From an uncultured Oscillospiraceae bacterium (GTDB taxonomy: Bacteria; Bacillota; Clostridia; Oscillospirales; Acutalibacteraceae), in NCBI GenBank assembly GCA_900545625.1, contig UQZS01000039.1, positions 1 to 18,130 on the forward strand: DNA of 18,130 nucleotides, read 5' to 3'. The notes beneath the pieces are model-generated. The model did not search any database. It saw only the letters and a list, made by a program, of their open reading frames with translations, and was not told the origin of the DNA. How positions within the stretch are numbered: the stretch's first letter is position 1; every line of letters begins with the position of its first letter. Positions 6,787-15,224 of the stretch are shown in pieces. The translations under genes and the position numbers were made by a program.

Positions 6787-7374
6787 TTACAAATAGGCGG
6801 GCAGCTTGTCTGCCAGCGCGCGCAAGGCGTTGCCGCGGTGGCTTACGGCGTCCTTTTCTTCGGGGCGCAGCTCGGCAAAGGACTTGTCGCCCACGAAAAA
6901 GAGCGGGTCGTAGCCGAAGCCGCCCTCGCCTTTCGGCGCGTAGCCGATCTTACCCCTGCATTCGCCCTCAACGGTGCATTCGCGCCCGTCGGGGAACACG
7001 CAGGCAACGGCGCTTACAAACTTTGCCGTGCGGTTTTCGTCGGGGACGTTTTCGAGCAGTCCCAAAAGCTTTGCATTATTCTTTTTGTCGTTGCCGTGTT
7101 CGCCCGCAAAACGCGCGGAATACACGCCGGGCGCGCCGTCAAGCGCGTCCACGCAAAGGCCGGAATCATCGGCGATACAGGGCATACCGCTCTCTTTGCA
7201 GCCCGAACGGGCTTTCAAAAGCGCGTTTTCCATAAAGGTCGTGCCCGTTTCCTCCACATCGGAAAGGTCGCTGCCGGCTTCGTCGGCAGTCAGCACGTGC
7301 ACGCCCAGAGGCGCTAAAATGCGCTGTAACTCATCCCGTTTTTTCAGATTATGTGTGGCGATTAAAAAATCCAA
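6787..7374 (-). CDS. rdgB: XTP/dITP pyrophosphatase (RdgB/HAM1)
   Basis: Removes non-canonical purine nucleoside triphosphates (ITP, dITP, XTP) as monophosphate plus pyrophosphate, keeping them out of DNA and RNA. The 195 residues match the family length. Motifs: IATHN (5-9), ETGTTFMENALLKA (42-55), ADDSGL (68-73), GGFGYDPLF (151-159) and SHRG (178-181). The start is TTG at 7374, supported by the family N-terminus and by AAGGAG at 7385-7390 ten nt upstream. Both the start and its ribosome site lie inside the 3' end of ftsY, a 26-nt overlap, so coupling is likely. Confidence 0.96.
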   Translation of the reverse strand: MDFLIATHNLKKRDELQRILAPLGVHVLTADEAGSDLSDVEETGTTFMENALLKARSGCKESGMPCIADDSGLCVDALDGAPGVYSARFAGEHGNDKKNNAKLLGLLENVPDENRTAKFVSAVACVFPDGRECTVEGECRGKIGYAPKGEGGFGYDPLFFVGDKSFAELRPEEKDAVSHRGNALRALADKLPAYL

Positions 7375-8560
7375 AACGTCTTTTCTCCTTTTTCGGTTTT
7401 TCGGGTGCTTGCGTTTCGGTCACTTCGTCCGCAGCCGTGTCCAATTCCGAAATTCCGCTTTCATCTGCTTGTGTACCGGCAGCGGCGCGCCCCGTCTCGG
7501 ATGCCGCAGCGTCCGGCGCCGCGCCGGCGGGTTCGTTTTCGGGTACAGGTCGTGCTGCGGCGGGGTGTCGAACGCCTGAAACGTCCGAAATGCGAGCTTC
7601 CACATCGTTTTTCTCCACTTGCGCATGCGTGCTCTCCTCCTCGTCATACGTTTTCTGCTCAAACAGCCCTTCGGCAAAGGCGCGGGGATCAAAGGGCTGC
7701 AAATCGTCCATCTGCTCGCCCACGCCGACGAATTTCACCGGGATGCCAAGTTCGTTTTTGATGGCAAGCACCACGCCGCCGCGCGCCGTGCCGTCGAGCT
7801 TCGTAAGCACGATACCCGTGATCTCGGCGACATGCATGAACTCGCGCGCCTGGTTGACGGCGTTCTGCCCGGTAGTCGCGTCGAGCACCAGAAGCACCTC
7901 GCGGTCGGAATAGGGGAGCTCGCGGTCGATGACGCGGTAGATCTTTGCAAGCTCGTCCATCAGGTTTTTCTTGTTGTGCAGTCTGCCTGCGGTGTCGATG
8001 ATCACGATGTCGCAGTCGCGGGCTTTCGCGGCGTTGACCGTGTCGAATACCACGGCGGCAGGGTCGGCACCCTCGGAGTGCTTGACAAGCTCCACGCCCG
8101 CGCGCCCGGCCCAGACGCCGAGTTGGTCGATCGCCGCCGCGCGGAAGGTGTCCGCCGCGCCCAAAATGACGCGCTTGCCTTCTGCCTTATACATCGCGGC
8201 GAGCTTGCCGATGGTCGTGGTCTTGCCCACGCCGTTGACGCCGATGACGAGCACCACGCTCGGCACGGTGACAAGCCCCATATCCTCGCCGCCCTCCAAA
8301 AGCTCGGCGACGATCTCCTTGATCTCGTTTTTGACGGCGTCCGCCCCGCGAAGCCGCTTTTCCGAAACGCGCTTTTTTAAGCGTTCGGTGATCTCGACCG
8401 CCGTGACCATGCCGACATCGCCCATCACGAGGATCTCCTCAAGCTCGGCGTACAGGTCGTCGGTGATCTCGCCGCCGTCCGCAAACAGGCTGTCAATGGC
8501 GCCCGCCATTTTGTTGCGGGTCTTGGAAAGCCCGAAATTGATCTTACTGAAAATGCCCAT
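7349..8560 (-). CDS. ftsY: Signal recognition particle receptor FtsY, with C-terminal extension
   Basis: The membrane-associated SRP receptor GTPase, which pairs with Ffh to deliver nascent membrane proteins. Residues 1-300 are a complete NG module: membrane-targeting N-terminus MGIFSKINFGLSKTR, P-loop GVNGVGKTT (107-115), AADTFRAAAIDQL (135-147), DTAGR (189-193), TKLDGTARGG (253-262), and the usual end DLQPFDPRAFAEGLF. Family members such as B. subtilis FtsY (329 aa) end soon after this point. Here another ~103 residues follow: an acidic, Ala/Pro/Glu-rich, probably disordered stretch (301-388), then a basic-aromatic tail KKEKRRFGFFNR. The classical acidic A domain is N-terminal, so this placement is unusual. 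The ATG at 8560 follows AAAGGA, 16 nt after the smc stop. Confidence 0.96.
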   Translation of the reverse strand: MGIFSKINFGLSKTRNKMAGAIDSLFADGGEITDDLYAELEEILVMGDVGMVTAVEITERLKKRVSEKRLRGADAVKNEIKEIVAELLEGGEDMGLVTVPSVVLVIGVNGVGKTTTIGKLAAMYKAEGKRVILGAADTFRAAAIDQLGVWAGRAGVELVKHSEGADPAAVVFDTVNAAKARDCDIVIIDTAGRLHNKKNLMDELAKIYRVIDRELPYSDREVLLVLDATTGQNAVNQAREFMHVAEITGIVLTKLDGTARGGVVLAIKNELGIPVKFVGVGEQMDDLQPFDPRAFAEGLFEQKTYDEEESTHAQVEKNDVEARISDVSGVRHPAAARPVPENEPAGAAPDAAASETGRAAAGTQADESGISELDTAADEVTETQAPEKPKKEKRRFGFFNRHT

Positions 8561-8576
8561 GAGCCTAATCCTTTCC

Positions 8577-11534
8577 TTATGCTAACCCTAATTGCTTCGC
8601 CATTTCGGCGGTCTTGAGCTCTAAGAGCTTGGAAACGCCGCTCTCCTGCATGGTCACGCCGTAGAGGACGTCCGCCTCCTCCATGGTGCCGCGGCGGTGG
8701 GTGATGAGAATAAACTGCGTGTTCTTCGTCATGCGGCGCACATACTGCGCGTAGCGTGTGACGTTCACGTCGTCGAGCGCCGCCTCGACCTCGTCGAAAA
8801 TGCAGAACGGCGCGGGCGTAACCTTCAAGATGGCGAACAGCAGGGAGATCGCCGAAAGCCCCTTTTCGCCGCCGGAAAGCGGCTCGATGCTTTTGAGGTT
8901 TTTGCCCGGCGGCTGCACCTTGATCTCGATGTCGCATTCTAAGATGTCATGCTCGTCGGAGAGCAGCAGCTGCGCGCTGCCGCCGCCGAACAGCTCGGAA
9001 AACGTTTCGCCGAACGCGCGGTTGATGCGGGCGAAACGGTCGCGGAACTGCTGCGCCATTTTTTCGGTCAGCTCGCCGATGAGCCGATGCAGCTCTTCAC
9101 GCGATTTTTCAACGTCCGCGATCTGCCCGGACAAAAATTCGTACCGTTCGGAGACCTCTTTGTATTCCTCGATCGCCGCAACATTGACGGAGCCGAGTGC
9201 ACGGATCTGCCCTTTGAGTTCCGTCAGGCGTTTGTTCGAAGCGCCGTAGTCCTCGATCTCGATGCCCATCGCCGCCGCCTCGCGGCGCGTGAGCTGGTAT
9301 TCTTCATACAGCTTCGCGATCAGGTCGTCATATTCCTTGCGCATGGCGGTCTTGCGTTCTTCCAAGCGCGCAAGCTCACCGCTTAACCGTTCGCGTTCCT
9401 CGGATTTTGCGCGTTCGAGCACGCGCAGGTCGTTCTGCTGTTTGGTAAGCCGGTCGCGCTCTGAGATGAGCGCGTCGATCTGCTCGCGCGATGTTGCCGT
9501 CCCCGCGCGCAGCTTTTCGGCGTTTTCACGCAGGTTGCGGATGTTTTCGGTAAGCGATTCGTTTTTCCGATCGTATTCGGCGATCTCCTGCTCCAGCGCA
9601 GTATGCTTGTCTGCGTGGCCCGCCCGCCGGTTTTCAAGGTGCTTGATTTCGTCGGCGGCGGTCTCCATATCCTTTTCAAGCGTCAGAATCTGCAAGCTCA
9701 GCTCCGAGACATTTGCGGAAAGCGCTTCGCGCGCCGAATCGAGCGCCGCGCGGTCGCCGGTCAGCTTTTCGAGCGCCGATTCCTTTTCGCGGAGCTGTGC
9801 GCCCAGTGTTTCGAGCGAAGCTCGCGCCTCGGCGGCGTTTTGCAAAATGCGGTCGGCGCGGGCGCGCAGCGTCTCCTTTTCGTCGACCAGTTCTTTGACC
9901 GCGCCCGAAACGGAGGATAGCTGCTCGGCAGCCAATTTATATTCGCCCTCACGGCGGATCTTTTCCTCCCCCGCGCGCAAAAGGTCGCCCTGTGCGCCGT
10001 CAAGGTCTGCTTTCGCGGCGGCGGCGTCTTCGGTCAGCTGCTTGCAGTCCGCCTGCATGGCGGCAAGCTCGGTCTGCGCCGCCCTTTCGGCGGTTTTGAG
10101 CTTTTCGATCTCGTTGCCGCGGCTCAAAATACCCACGCTCTGCGCGCGCGAGCCGCCCGTCATCGAGCCGCCCGCGTTGATGACCTGCCCGTCGAGCGTC
10201 ACGATACGGAAACGGTAATTGTATTTTTTCGCCATGGCGATGGCGCAGTCCATGTCCTCGGCAACCACGGTGCGCGCAAGCTGGGCGCGGATGATCTCCG
10301 TATATTTTGCGTCGGCGGTCACCAGATCCGCCGCAAGGCTCACGAAGCCGTATTGATCCTCCAGCCCCGTTTCACGGAATTCCCGTGCGCGGATGGCGGA
10401 AATGGGCAAAAAGGTCGCGCGCCCGGCACGGTTTTCTTTTAAGTAAGCAATGGCGCGTTTCGCGTCGTTTTCCGTTTCGGTCACGATGTGCTGCACCGCC
10501 GCGCCAAGCGCCGTTTCCACCGCCGTGGTATACTTCGGTTTTACGGAGATGAGCTGCGAGAGCGGCCCGTGGATGCCCCGCAGCGCCCCGCGCGAGGCTT
10601 CGCGCATGACCGCCTTGACCGCGCCCTGATAGCCTTCCATGTTCTTTTCAAGGTCGGAGAGCAACCGGATGCGGTCCTGCATTTTCTGAAGCTCGCGTTC
10701 CTTTTCGGAAAGCCGCGTGCGCATTTCCTCCGCCTTTTTCGAGCGTGAGGCAAAGCGCATGGTGTAGCCGTCCATGGCGTTTTGCAGTTCCCGGATCGTC
10801 GTTTCGCTCGCTTCCAGCGCGGCTTTTGCCTTGTCGTGCGCCGCAAGAAGCGTTTGATAGCTCTCTTCCCGCGTACCGAGAGTCTCGTCGATCGTGCGGA
10901 TGCGCGTCTCGATCTCCTCGACGGAGGAATTCGCCGTTTCCGCAGTCACGCGGTCGTCTGCAATCTGCACGGACAGCGCCGAGACTGCGGCGGAAAGCTG
11001 CGCCGCTTCCTCGGAAAAACGCGCGCTGTCGGAAAGGCGCGCCTCCTGCTCGGCAGTAAGCTGCGCGAGCTTTTCTTTACAGGCGTCGCGCGCTTTCTCG
11101 CTTTCGTCAATGCGGCTTTGCGCTTCGGCGATGCGTGCATCCAAGTGCCCCGCCGTTTCCTCCTCGGCGGTGCGGTCGCGCATCAGGCGCTCAATCGCTT
11201 CCTTGTTGTGGCGGATGGAGGTCTCTTCGACCTGTACCTGTGCGTCAAGCGCTGCCGCCTGTTCCTCAAACTTCGCGCTTTCGGCGCGCACTTCTTCGAT
11301 TTTTACAAGCAGCGCCTGCGTCTCCTCAGCCGCCTTATCGATCTGCGCGCCCAGATCTTCTAACTGCGCCGCCGCCTCGCCGTGCGCCGCTTCGGCGGTC
11401 GCAATTTTGTGCGACTGCTCACGCAGGCGGTCGTCGGTGCGGTCGATGGTGTAAAGCCACAGCCCGATCTCAAGCTGCTTTTTCTCCTCGGCAAGCACCA
11501 AAAACTTCTGCGCCTTTTCGCTCTGCGCTTTCAA
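8577..11534 (-). CDS. smc: Chromosome segregation ATPase SMC, C-terminal fragment (frameshifted)
   Basis: About 985 residues carrying the rest of SMC after a frame break. In order: the coiled-coil arm, the hinge (around GYQGAVKAVMREASRGALRGI to GGSMTGGSRAQ), the returning arm, and the C-terminal head half with signature LSGGEKGLSAISL (886-891 for LSGGEK), Walker B CIFDEVEAALDD (D914, E915) and the H-loop ITHRRGTMEEAD. The listed 5' end is merely a TTG codon; the frame stays open to about 11570 and the residues encoded there ([14 protein letters not shown]) are canonical SMC sequence that continues the N-terminal piece. Together the fragments make about 1,185 residues, the normal SMC length. 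No ribosome site is evident, so this is unlikely to be an independent gene. Confidence 0.93.
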   Translation of the reverse strand: MKAQSEKAQKFLVLAEEKKQLEIGLWLYTIDRTDDRLREQSHKIATAEAAHGEAAAQLEDLGAQIDKAAEETQALLVKIEEVRAESAKFEEQAAALDAQVQVEETSIRHNKEAIERLMRDRTAEEETAGHLDARIAEAQSRIDESEKARDACKEKLAQLTAEQEARLSDSARFSEEAAQLSAAVSALSVQIADDRVTAETANSSVEEIETRIRTIDETLGTREESYQTLLAAHDKAKAALEASETTIRELQNAMDGYTMRFASRSKKAEEMRTRLSEKERELQKMQDRIRLLSDLEKNMEGYQGAVKAVMREASRGALRGIHGPLSQLISVKPKYTTAVETALGAAVQHIVTETENDAKRAIAYLKENRAGRATFLPISAIRAREFRETGLEDQYGFVSLAADLVTADAKYTEIIRAQLARTVVAEDMDCAIAMAKKYNYRFRIVTLDGQVINAGGSMTGGSRAQSVGILSRGNEIEKLKTAERAAQTELAAMQADCKQLTEDAAAAKADLDGAQGDLLRAGEEKIRREGEYKLAAEQLSSVSGAVKELVDEKETLRARADRILQNAAEARASLETLGAQLREKESALEKLTGDRAALDSAREALSANVSELSLQILTLEKDMETAADEIKHLENRRAGHADKHTALEQEIAEYDRKNESLTENIRNLRENAEKLRAGTATSREQIDALISERDRLTKQQNDLRVLERAKSEERERLSGELARLEERKTAMRKEYDDLIAKLYEEYQLTRREAAAMGIEIEDYGASNKRLTELKGQIRALGSVNVAAIEEYKEVSERYEFLSGQIADVEKSREELHRLIGELTEKMAQQFRDRFARINRAFGETFSELFGGGSAQLLLSDEHDILECDIEIKVQPPGKNLKSIEPLSGGEKGLSAISLLFAILKVTPAPFCIFDEVEAALDDVNVTRYAQYVRRMTKNTQFILITHRRGTMEEADVLYGVTMQESGVSKLLELKTAEMAKQLGLA

Positions 11535-11560
11535 AGGGCCTACGCGCCCCTCAAGCTCGG

Positions 11561-11575
11561 TCAGAATGTCGCGCG
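11561..11575 (-). other. Frame break inside smc
   Basis: The upstream frame reads ENLLRA then TF and TGA (11563-11561). From 11570 the other frame gives [14 protein letters not shown], so the switch falls within 11567-11575, in a GCGCGCGAC context. Skipping one base back restores LLRA-DIL. The family usually has one more residue between these (for example RVEDIL in B. subtilis), so a 4-base deletion, such as GACGGAC collapsing to GAC, fits as well as a 1-base loss. There is no homopolymer and no X-XXY-YYZ slippery heptamer. Confidence 0.85.
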
Positions 11576-12142
11576 CAGCAGGTTTTCCTCCGCTGCGGCA
11601 AGGCGTTTGTTCGCGTCGTTGCGGCGGTAGCGGAAATGCGAGATCCCCGCCGCCTCCTCCAGCATTTCGCGGCGTTCGCCCGCTTTTGAGGACACCATAT
11701 CGGCAATGCGCCCCTGCCCGACGATGGAATACCCGTCGCGGCCAAGCCCCGTATCCATAAACAGCTCGTTGATGTCGCGAAGCCGCGCCGTTTCGCCGTT
11801 GATGATGTATTCGCTTTCGCCCGAGCGGTAGTAACGGCGCGTGACCGAGACCTCATCCGTATCCTTTTGGAGCGTGCGGTCGCGGTTGTCAAAGCGCAGC
11901 GTCACCTCGGCAAAGCCTTTGGCACGGCGCAGATCCGTCCCCATAAAGATGACGTCCTCCATCTTTGAGCCGCGCAGGCTTTTGGTGGACTGCTCGCCCA
12001 GCACCCAGCGCACCGCGTCGGAAATGTTGCTTTTACCGCTGCCGTTCGGTCCGACAACCGCCGTGATGCCCTGATTGAATTCCAGCACGGTCTTGTCCGG
12101 GAAGGACTTGAACCCCTGCATTTCCAGCGACTTTAATATCAT
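11561..12142 (-). CDS. smc: Chromosome segregation ATPase SMC, N-terminal fragment (frameshifted)
   Basis: The 193-residue N-terminal ATPase head of SMC, which with ScpAB compacts and separates chromosomes. It starts [18 protein letters not shown] and has Walker [10 protein letters not shown] (32-40), VRWVLGEQS, the SMC-conserved [15 protein letters not shown] and VGQGRI segments, and the start of the coiled coil ([20 protein letters not shown]). It ends abruptly at [12 protein letters not shown], whereas the family continues with a [20 protein letters not shown] stretch found one frame away just downstream. The ATG at 12142 follows AAAGGA at 9 nt. It lies in the standard rnc-smc-ftsY order. 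If the break is real, the cell lacks a full Smc unless frameshifting restores it; a sequencing or assembly error is the simplest alternative. Confidence 0.93.
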   Translation of the reverse strand: MILKSLEMQGFKSFPDKTVLEFNQGITAVVGPNGSGKSNISDAVRWVLGEQSTKSLRGSKMEDVIFMGTDLRRAKGFAEVTLRFDNRDRTLQKDTDEVSVTRRYYRSGESEYIINGETARLRDINELFMDTGLGRDGYSIVGQGRIADMVSSKAGERREMLEEAAGISHFRYRRNDANKRLAAAEENLLRATF

Positions 12143-12245
12143 GTATCCGTATCCTTTATCCGTTTAGCGCATAAAAACGCCGGTTTCCCTTTATTTTACA
12201 ACGAAACGCCTTCGCTTGCAACGCCTTTTCGCGTTTCTCGGAAGT

Positions 12246-12923
12246 TTATAGCCCCATCAGCGCGAGGGCTTCGCGCGCGGCGTCCTGCTCCGCCTTTTTC
12301 TTGCTCGGGCCGCTGCCGCGCCCGATGACATTGCTGTTTAAGTGCACCTCTACCTCAAAGTGCTTGTCGTGGTCGGGACCCGATTCCGAGACGAGCACAT
12401 ATTCGAGCGTCTCGCCGGGGTTTTTCTGCGTGACCTCCTGCAGCATGGTCTTGTAGTCCTTAAACACGGGCTTCGCCTCGACATACGGGCGCACAAAGCG
12501 CAGGACGAATTTTTTCGCGGCTTCGATCCCGCCGTCAAGATAGATTGCGGCGATGACCGCCTCAAACGCATCGGACAGCACCGAGGCGCGTTCGCGCCCG
12601 CCCGTGCGCTCCTCGCCCTTGCCCAAAAGCAGGTAGTCGCCGAGTCCGATCTCGCGCGCGTACACATCCAGCGATTTTTCACATACGGCGTAGGCGCGCA
12701 GGCGCGTCAATTCCCCTTCGGGCACGCCCCGGTGCTCGGAAAACAGGTATTCCGCCGTGATGAAGCCCAGCACCGAGTCGCCCAAAAACTCCAGCCGCTC
12801 GTTGTCGCCTAAAGCCTCGCGCTCGTTGGCATAGGAGGAATGGGTCAGCGCGCGGTCGAGCAGGGCGGGGTTTTGAAACGTATAGCCGAGTTCATTCTCC
12901 AACGCTTTCAGATTGCGGTTCAC
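12246..12923 (-). CDS. rnc: Ribonuclease III
   Basis: Cuts double-stranded RNA, including the rRNA precursor stems. The 225-residue protein has the catalytic signature NERLEFLGDSVL (E45, D49), the second acidic pair in SDAFEAVIAAIYLDGG (D118, E121), then a C-terminal double-stranded RNA-binding domain (about 155-225) ending in the GxGxSKKKAEQDAA helix, here GSGPSKKKAEQDAAREAL. The start is GTG at 12923 with AAGGAGG (12933-12939) 9 nt upstream; it overlaps the plsX end by 32 nt, so coupling is likely. A 103-nt gap with an imperfect GAAACGC/GCGTTTC inverted repeat follows before smc; with no T-run it is not a convincing terminator. Confidence 0.97.
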   Translation of the reverse strand: MNRNLKALENELGYTFQNPALLDRALTHSSYANEREALGDNERLEFLGDSVLGFITAEYLFSEHRGVPEGELTRLRAYAVCEKSLDVYAREIGLGDYLLLGKGEERTGGRERASVLSDAFEAVIAAIYLDGGIEAAKKFVLRFVRPYVEAKPVFKDYKTMLQEVTQKNPGETLEYVLVSESGPDHDKHFEVEVHLNSNVIGRGSGPSKKKAEQDAAREALALMGL

Positions 12924-13908
12924 GCTGCAACGCCTCCTTCACCTTGCCCGTCACATCCCCGTTCACGCAGTCCGCCGCCTGCCGCAGCGCGCTTTGGAAC
13001 GCATAGGCGTCCGACGAGCCGTGTGCTTTGATGACCGGCTTTTGCACGCCGAGGATCGGCGCGCCGCCGTACTGCTTATAGTCGAGTTTTTTGCGAAAGC
13101 CGTCCATGCCGGACTTTACGCCGAGGTAGGAAAGCATGGTCAGCGGATTTTTCTTGAACATGGCTTTGATCTCATTGGACATCATTTTGGCGACGCCCTC
13201 ATACATTTTAAGGATCACGTTGCCCGTAAAGCCGTCCGCGACGACAACGTCCGCCGCGCCTAGGGGTATGTCGCGCACCTCGACGTTGCCCGTAAAATGG
13301 ATGTCGGGCAGCTCGGAAAGCGCCTGATACGCTTCGATCTGCAGTTTTGTGCCCTTGGTCGCTTCCGTCCCGATGTTCGCAAGCCCCACGCGCGGATTTT
13401 CCACGCCGAGGATCTGGCGCATATAGATGTCGCCGAGCTTCGCAAAGCTGCACAGCATCGGCACGGTGCATTCGGCGTTCGCGCCCGTGTCCACCAAAAT
13501 AAACGGCGTAGTCGCAGACGGCATGACAGCACCCAAAGCCGGGCGCTTGACACCCTTGATGCGCTTGACAAGGAAGGTTGCGCCCACCAGCAGCGCGCCC
13601 GTACTGCCCGCCGAAACGAACGCATCGCCTGCGCCGTCGGCGAGTGCGCGAAGCCCCACCGCCATGGAGGTATCCTTGCCCTCTTTCAAAAGCGCGGTCG
13701 GCTGCGTCTCCATCGAGAATACGCCGTCCGCGTGCAGGATGTCCATACCGGAAATATCCGTACCGTCGTGCGCGGCGCAGGCTTTGATCTTCTGTTCATC
13801 GCCCACAAGCGTGATGTCATAGCCGTAGGCGCGCTTTGCCGCCGCACAGCCCTTTAAGATCTCGGACGGCGCGTTATCGCCGCCGAAAGCATCTGCTAAA
13901 ATCCTCAT
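12892..13908 (-). CDS. plsX: Phosphate acyltransferase PlsX
   Basis: Converts acyl-ACP to acyl-phosphate, which PlsY then uses to acylate glycerol-3-phosphate in phospholipid synthesis. PlsX associates peripherally with the membrane. The 338-residue length is typical. Visible family features are the N-terminal ADAFGGDNAP (5-14), HADGVFSME around 59-67, GSTGALLVGATFLVKRIKG (101-119), VDTGAN, and VVADGFTGNVILK in the second half. The ATG at 13908 overlaps the trmFO stop as ATGA, with AAGGAGG at 13919-13925, 10 nt upstream. acpP, which supplies the acyl carrier and often follows plsX, is not here: rnc overlaps plsX directly. Confidence 0.97.
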   Translation of the reverse strand: MRILADAFGGDNAPSEILKGCAAAKRAYGYDITLVGDEQKIKACAAHDGTDISGMDILHADGVFSMETQPTALLKEGKDTSMAVGLRALADGAGDAFVSAGSTGALLVGATFLVKRIKGVKRPALGAVMPSATTPFILVDTGANAECTVPMLCSFAKLGDIYMRQILGVENPRVGLANIGTEATKGTKLQIEAYQALSELPDIHFTGNVEVRDIPLGAADVVVADGFTGNVILKMYEGVAKMMSNEIKAMFKKNPLTMLSYLGVKSGMDGFRKKLDYKQYGGAPILGVQKPVIKAHGSSDAYAFQSALRQAADCVNGDVTGKVKEALQREPQSESVGE

Positions 13909-15221
13909 TCGCCTGTTTCCTCCTTATACGCATCCAGCGCCGCCAACGCGCGGTCGGCGAGCGCCTGATAGCGCGCCGCCTTGTCGCGGATCTTTTCGTC
14001 GAGCGGGGGCAGCACGCCGAAATTCGCGCCCATCGGCTGAAAGTCTTTGACGCTCCCGTCGCTGATATACCTTGAGAGTGCGCCCATCATGGTCGTCGCG
14101 GGGAGGATGAGCGGTTCTTTCTCTTCGAGCCTTCTCGCAGCGTTGATCCCCGCTAAAATACCCGACGAAGCCGATTCCATGTACCCTTCCACGCCGGTGA
14201 TCTGCCCCGCGAAAAAGATGTGCGGGTCAGCGCGCAGGCTGAAATCCGCCGACAAAAGCCGGGGCGAATCCAAAAACGTGTTGCGGTGCATGACCCCGTA
14301 GCGCACGAACTGTGCGTTTTTGAGCGCGGGGATCATCGAAAACACGCGCTTTTGCTCGCCGAATTTCAAATTCGTCTGGAAGCCGACGAGGTTATACATC
14401 GTGCCGGCGTTGTTTTCCTTGCGAAGCTGCAAATTCGCCCACGGGCGGTGCCCCGTTTTGGGGTCTACAAGCCCCACAGGCTTTAACGGCCCGTAGCGCA
14501 TGGTGTCACGCCCGCGCGAAGCGAGCGCTTCGATGGGCATGCAGCCCTCATACACGTCGCGCCGCTCGTCAAAGCTGTGCGTTTCGGCGCGTTCGGCTGA
14601 GGTGATCGCCTCGTAAAACGCCTCGTACTGCGCCTTGTCCATCGGGCAGTTGACGTAGTCGTCCGCCCCGCCGCGGTCGTAGCGCGACTGCGTGAACGCT
14701 TCGGAAAAATCAATGCTCTCCGCTGTCACGATGGGTGCGGCAGCGTCGTAAAACGAAAGCCCCGCTTCGCCCGTGAGCCTCCGGATCGTTTCGGCGAGCG
14801 CGTCGCTTGCCAGGGGTCCTGCGGCGACGATCACGACATCCGCATCCGTCGGAAGCTCTGTGACTTCTTTATGAATGACCGTGATGCCCGCGCAGCCCTC
14901 GATCTTTTCGGTGATATACGCGGAGAACCGCTCGCGGTCCACGGCGAGCGCGCCGCCTGCGGGCACGCGCGTTTGGTACGCCGCTTCGACGCAGACGGAG
15001 GAAAATTCTGCCATTTCCGCTTTCAAAAGCCCCGCCGCGGAATTTACACGCTCGGCTTTTAAGGAGTTCGAGCACACAAGCTCCGCAAAGCCGTCCGCGC
15101 GGTGCGCGGGCGAGCGCTTATGCGGTTTCATTTCATAAAGCTCGACCGCGACGCCCCGCTTTTGCAGCTGCCACGCCGCTTCCACGCCCGCAAGCCCCGC
15201 GCCGATGACCGCTGCTTTCAT
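13905..15221 (-). CDS. trmFO: tRNA (uracil-54-C5) methyltransferase TrmFO, folate/FAD-dependent
   Basis: Methylates U54 in the T-loop of tRNA, using methylenetetrahydrofolate as carbon donor and FADH2 as reductant. The 438 residues match the family. The FAD-binding GAGLAGVEAAWQL (7-19) opens the protein, followed by YEMKPHKRSPAH and AELVCSNSLK with C50. C227 in YEGCMPIEAL matches the second functionally important cysteine of the B. subtilis enzyme (C226, from memory). GLVDPKTGHRPWANLQLRKEN and GQITGVEGYMESASSG are further family signatures. The ATG at 15221 is 3 nt past the topA stop, with a GGAGG site inside the topA end. The dprA-topA-trmFO order matches B. subtilis. Confidence 0.97.
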   Translation of the reverse strand: MKAAVIGAGLAGVEAAWQLQKRGVAVELYEMKPHKRSPAHRADGFAELVCSNSLKAERVNSAAGLLKAEMAEFSSVCVEAAYQTRVPAGGALAVDRERFSAYITEKIEGCAGITVIHKEVTELPTDADVVIVAAGPLASDALAETIRRLTGEAGLSFYDAAAPIVTAESIDFSEAFTQSRYDRGGADDYVNCPMDKAQYEAFYEAITSAERAETHSFDERRDVYEGCMPIEALASRGRDTMRYGPLKPVGLVDPKTGHRPWANLQLRKENNAGTMYNLVGFQTNLKFGEQKRVFSMIPALKNAQFVRYGVMHRNTFLDSPRLLSADFSLRADPHIFFAGQITGVEGYMESASSGILAGINAARRLEEKEPLILPATTMMGALSRYISDGSVKDFQPMGANFGVLPPLDEKIRDKAARYQALADRALAALDAYKEETGE

Positions 15222-15224
15222 GCG

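Noticed and set aside
7619..8380. A 253-residue plus-strand ORF opposite ftsY
   Set aside because: It is a shadow of the secure ftsY frame, with Arg/His/Leu-biased low-complexity residues and no homology I recognise.
9262..10218. A 318-residue plus-strand ORF opposite smc
   Set aside because: Its Ser/Arg-rich composition is the complement of the Glu/Ala-rich coiled-coil coding strand.
11561..11580. Programmed -1 frameshifting in smc
   Set aside because: No slippery heptamer, and I saw no upstream Shine-Dalgarno-like stimulator or obvious downstream pseudoknot. I know of no precedent in smc, so deletion or sequence error is preferred.
12143..12245. A terminator between rnc and smc
   Set aside because: The GAAACGC/GCGTTTC inverted repeat has a long loop of about 20 nt and no following T-run.
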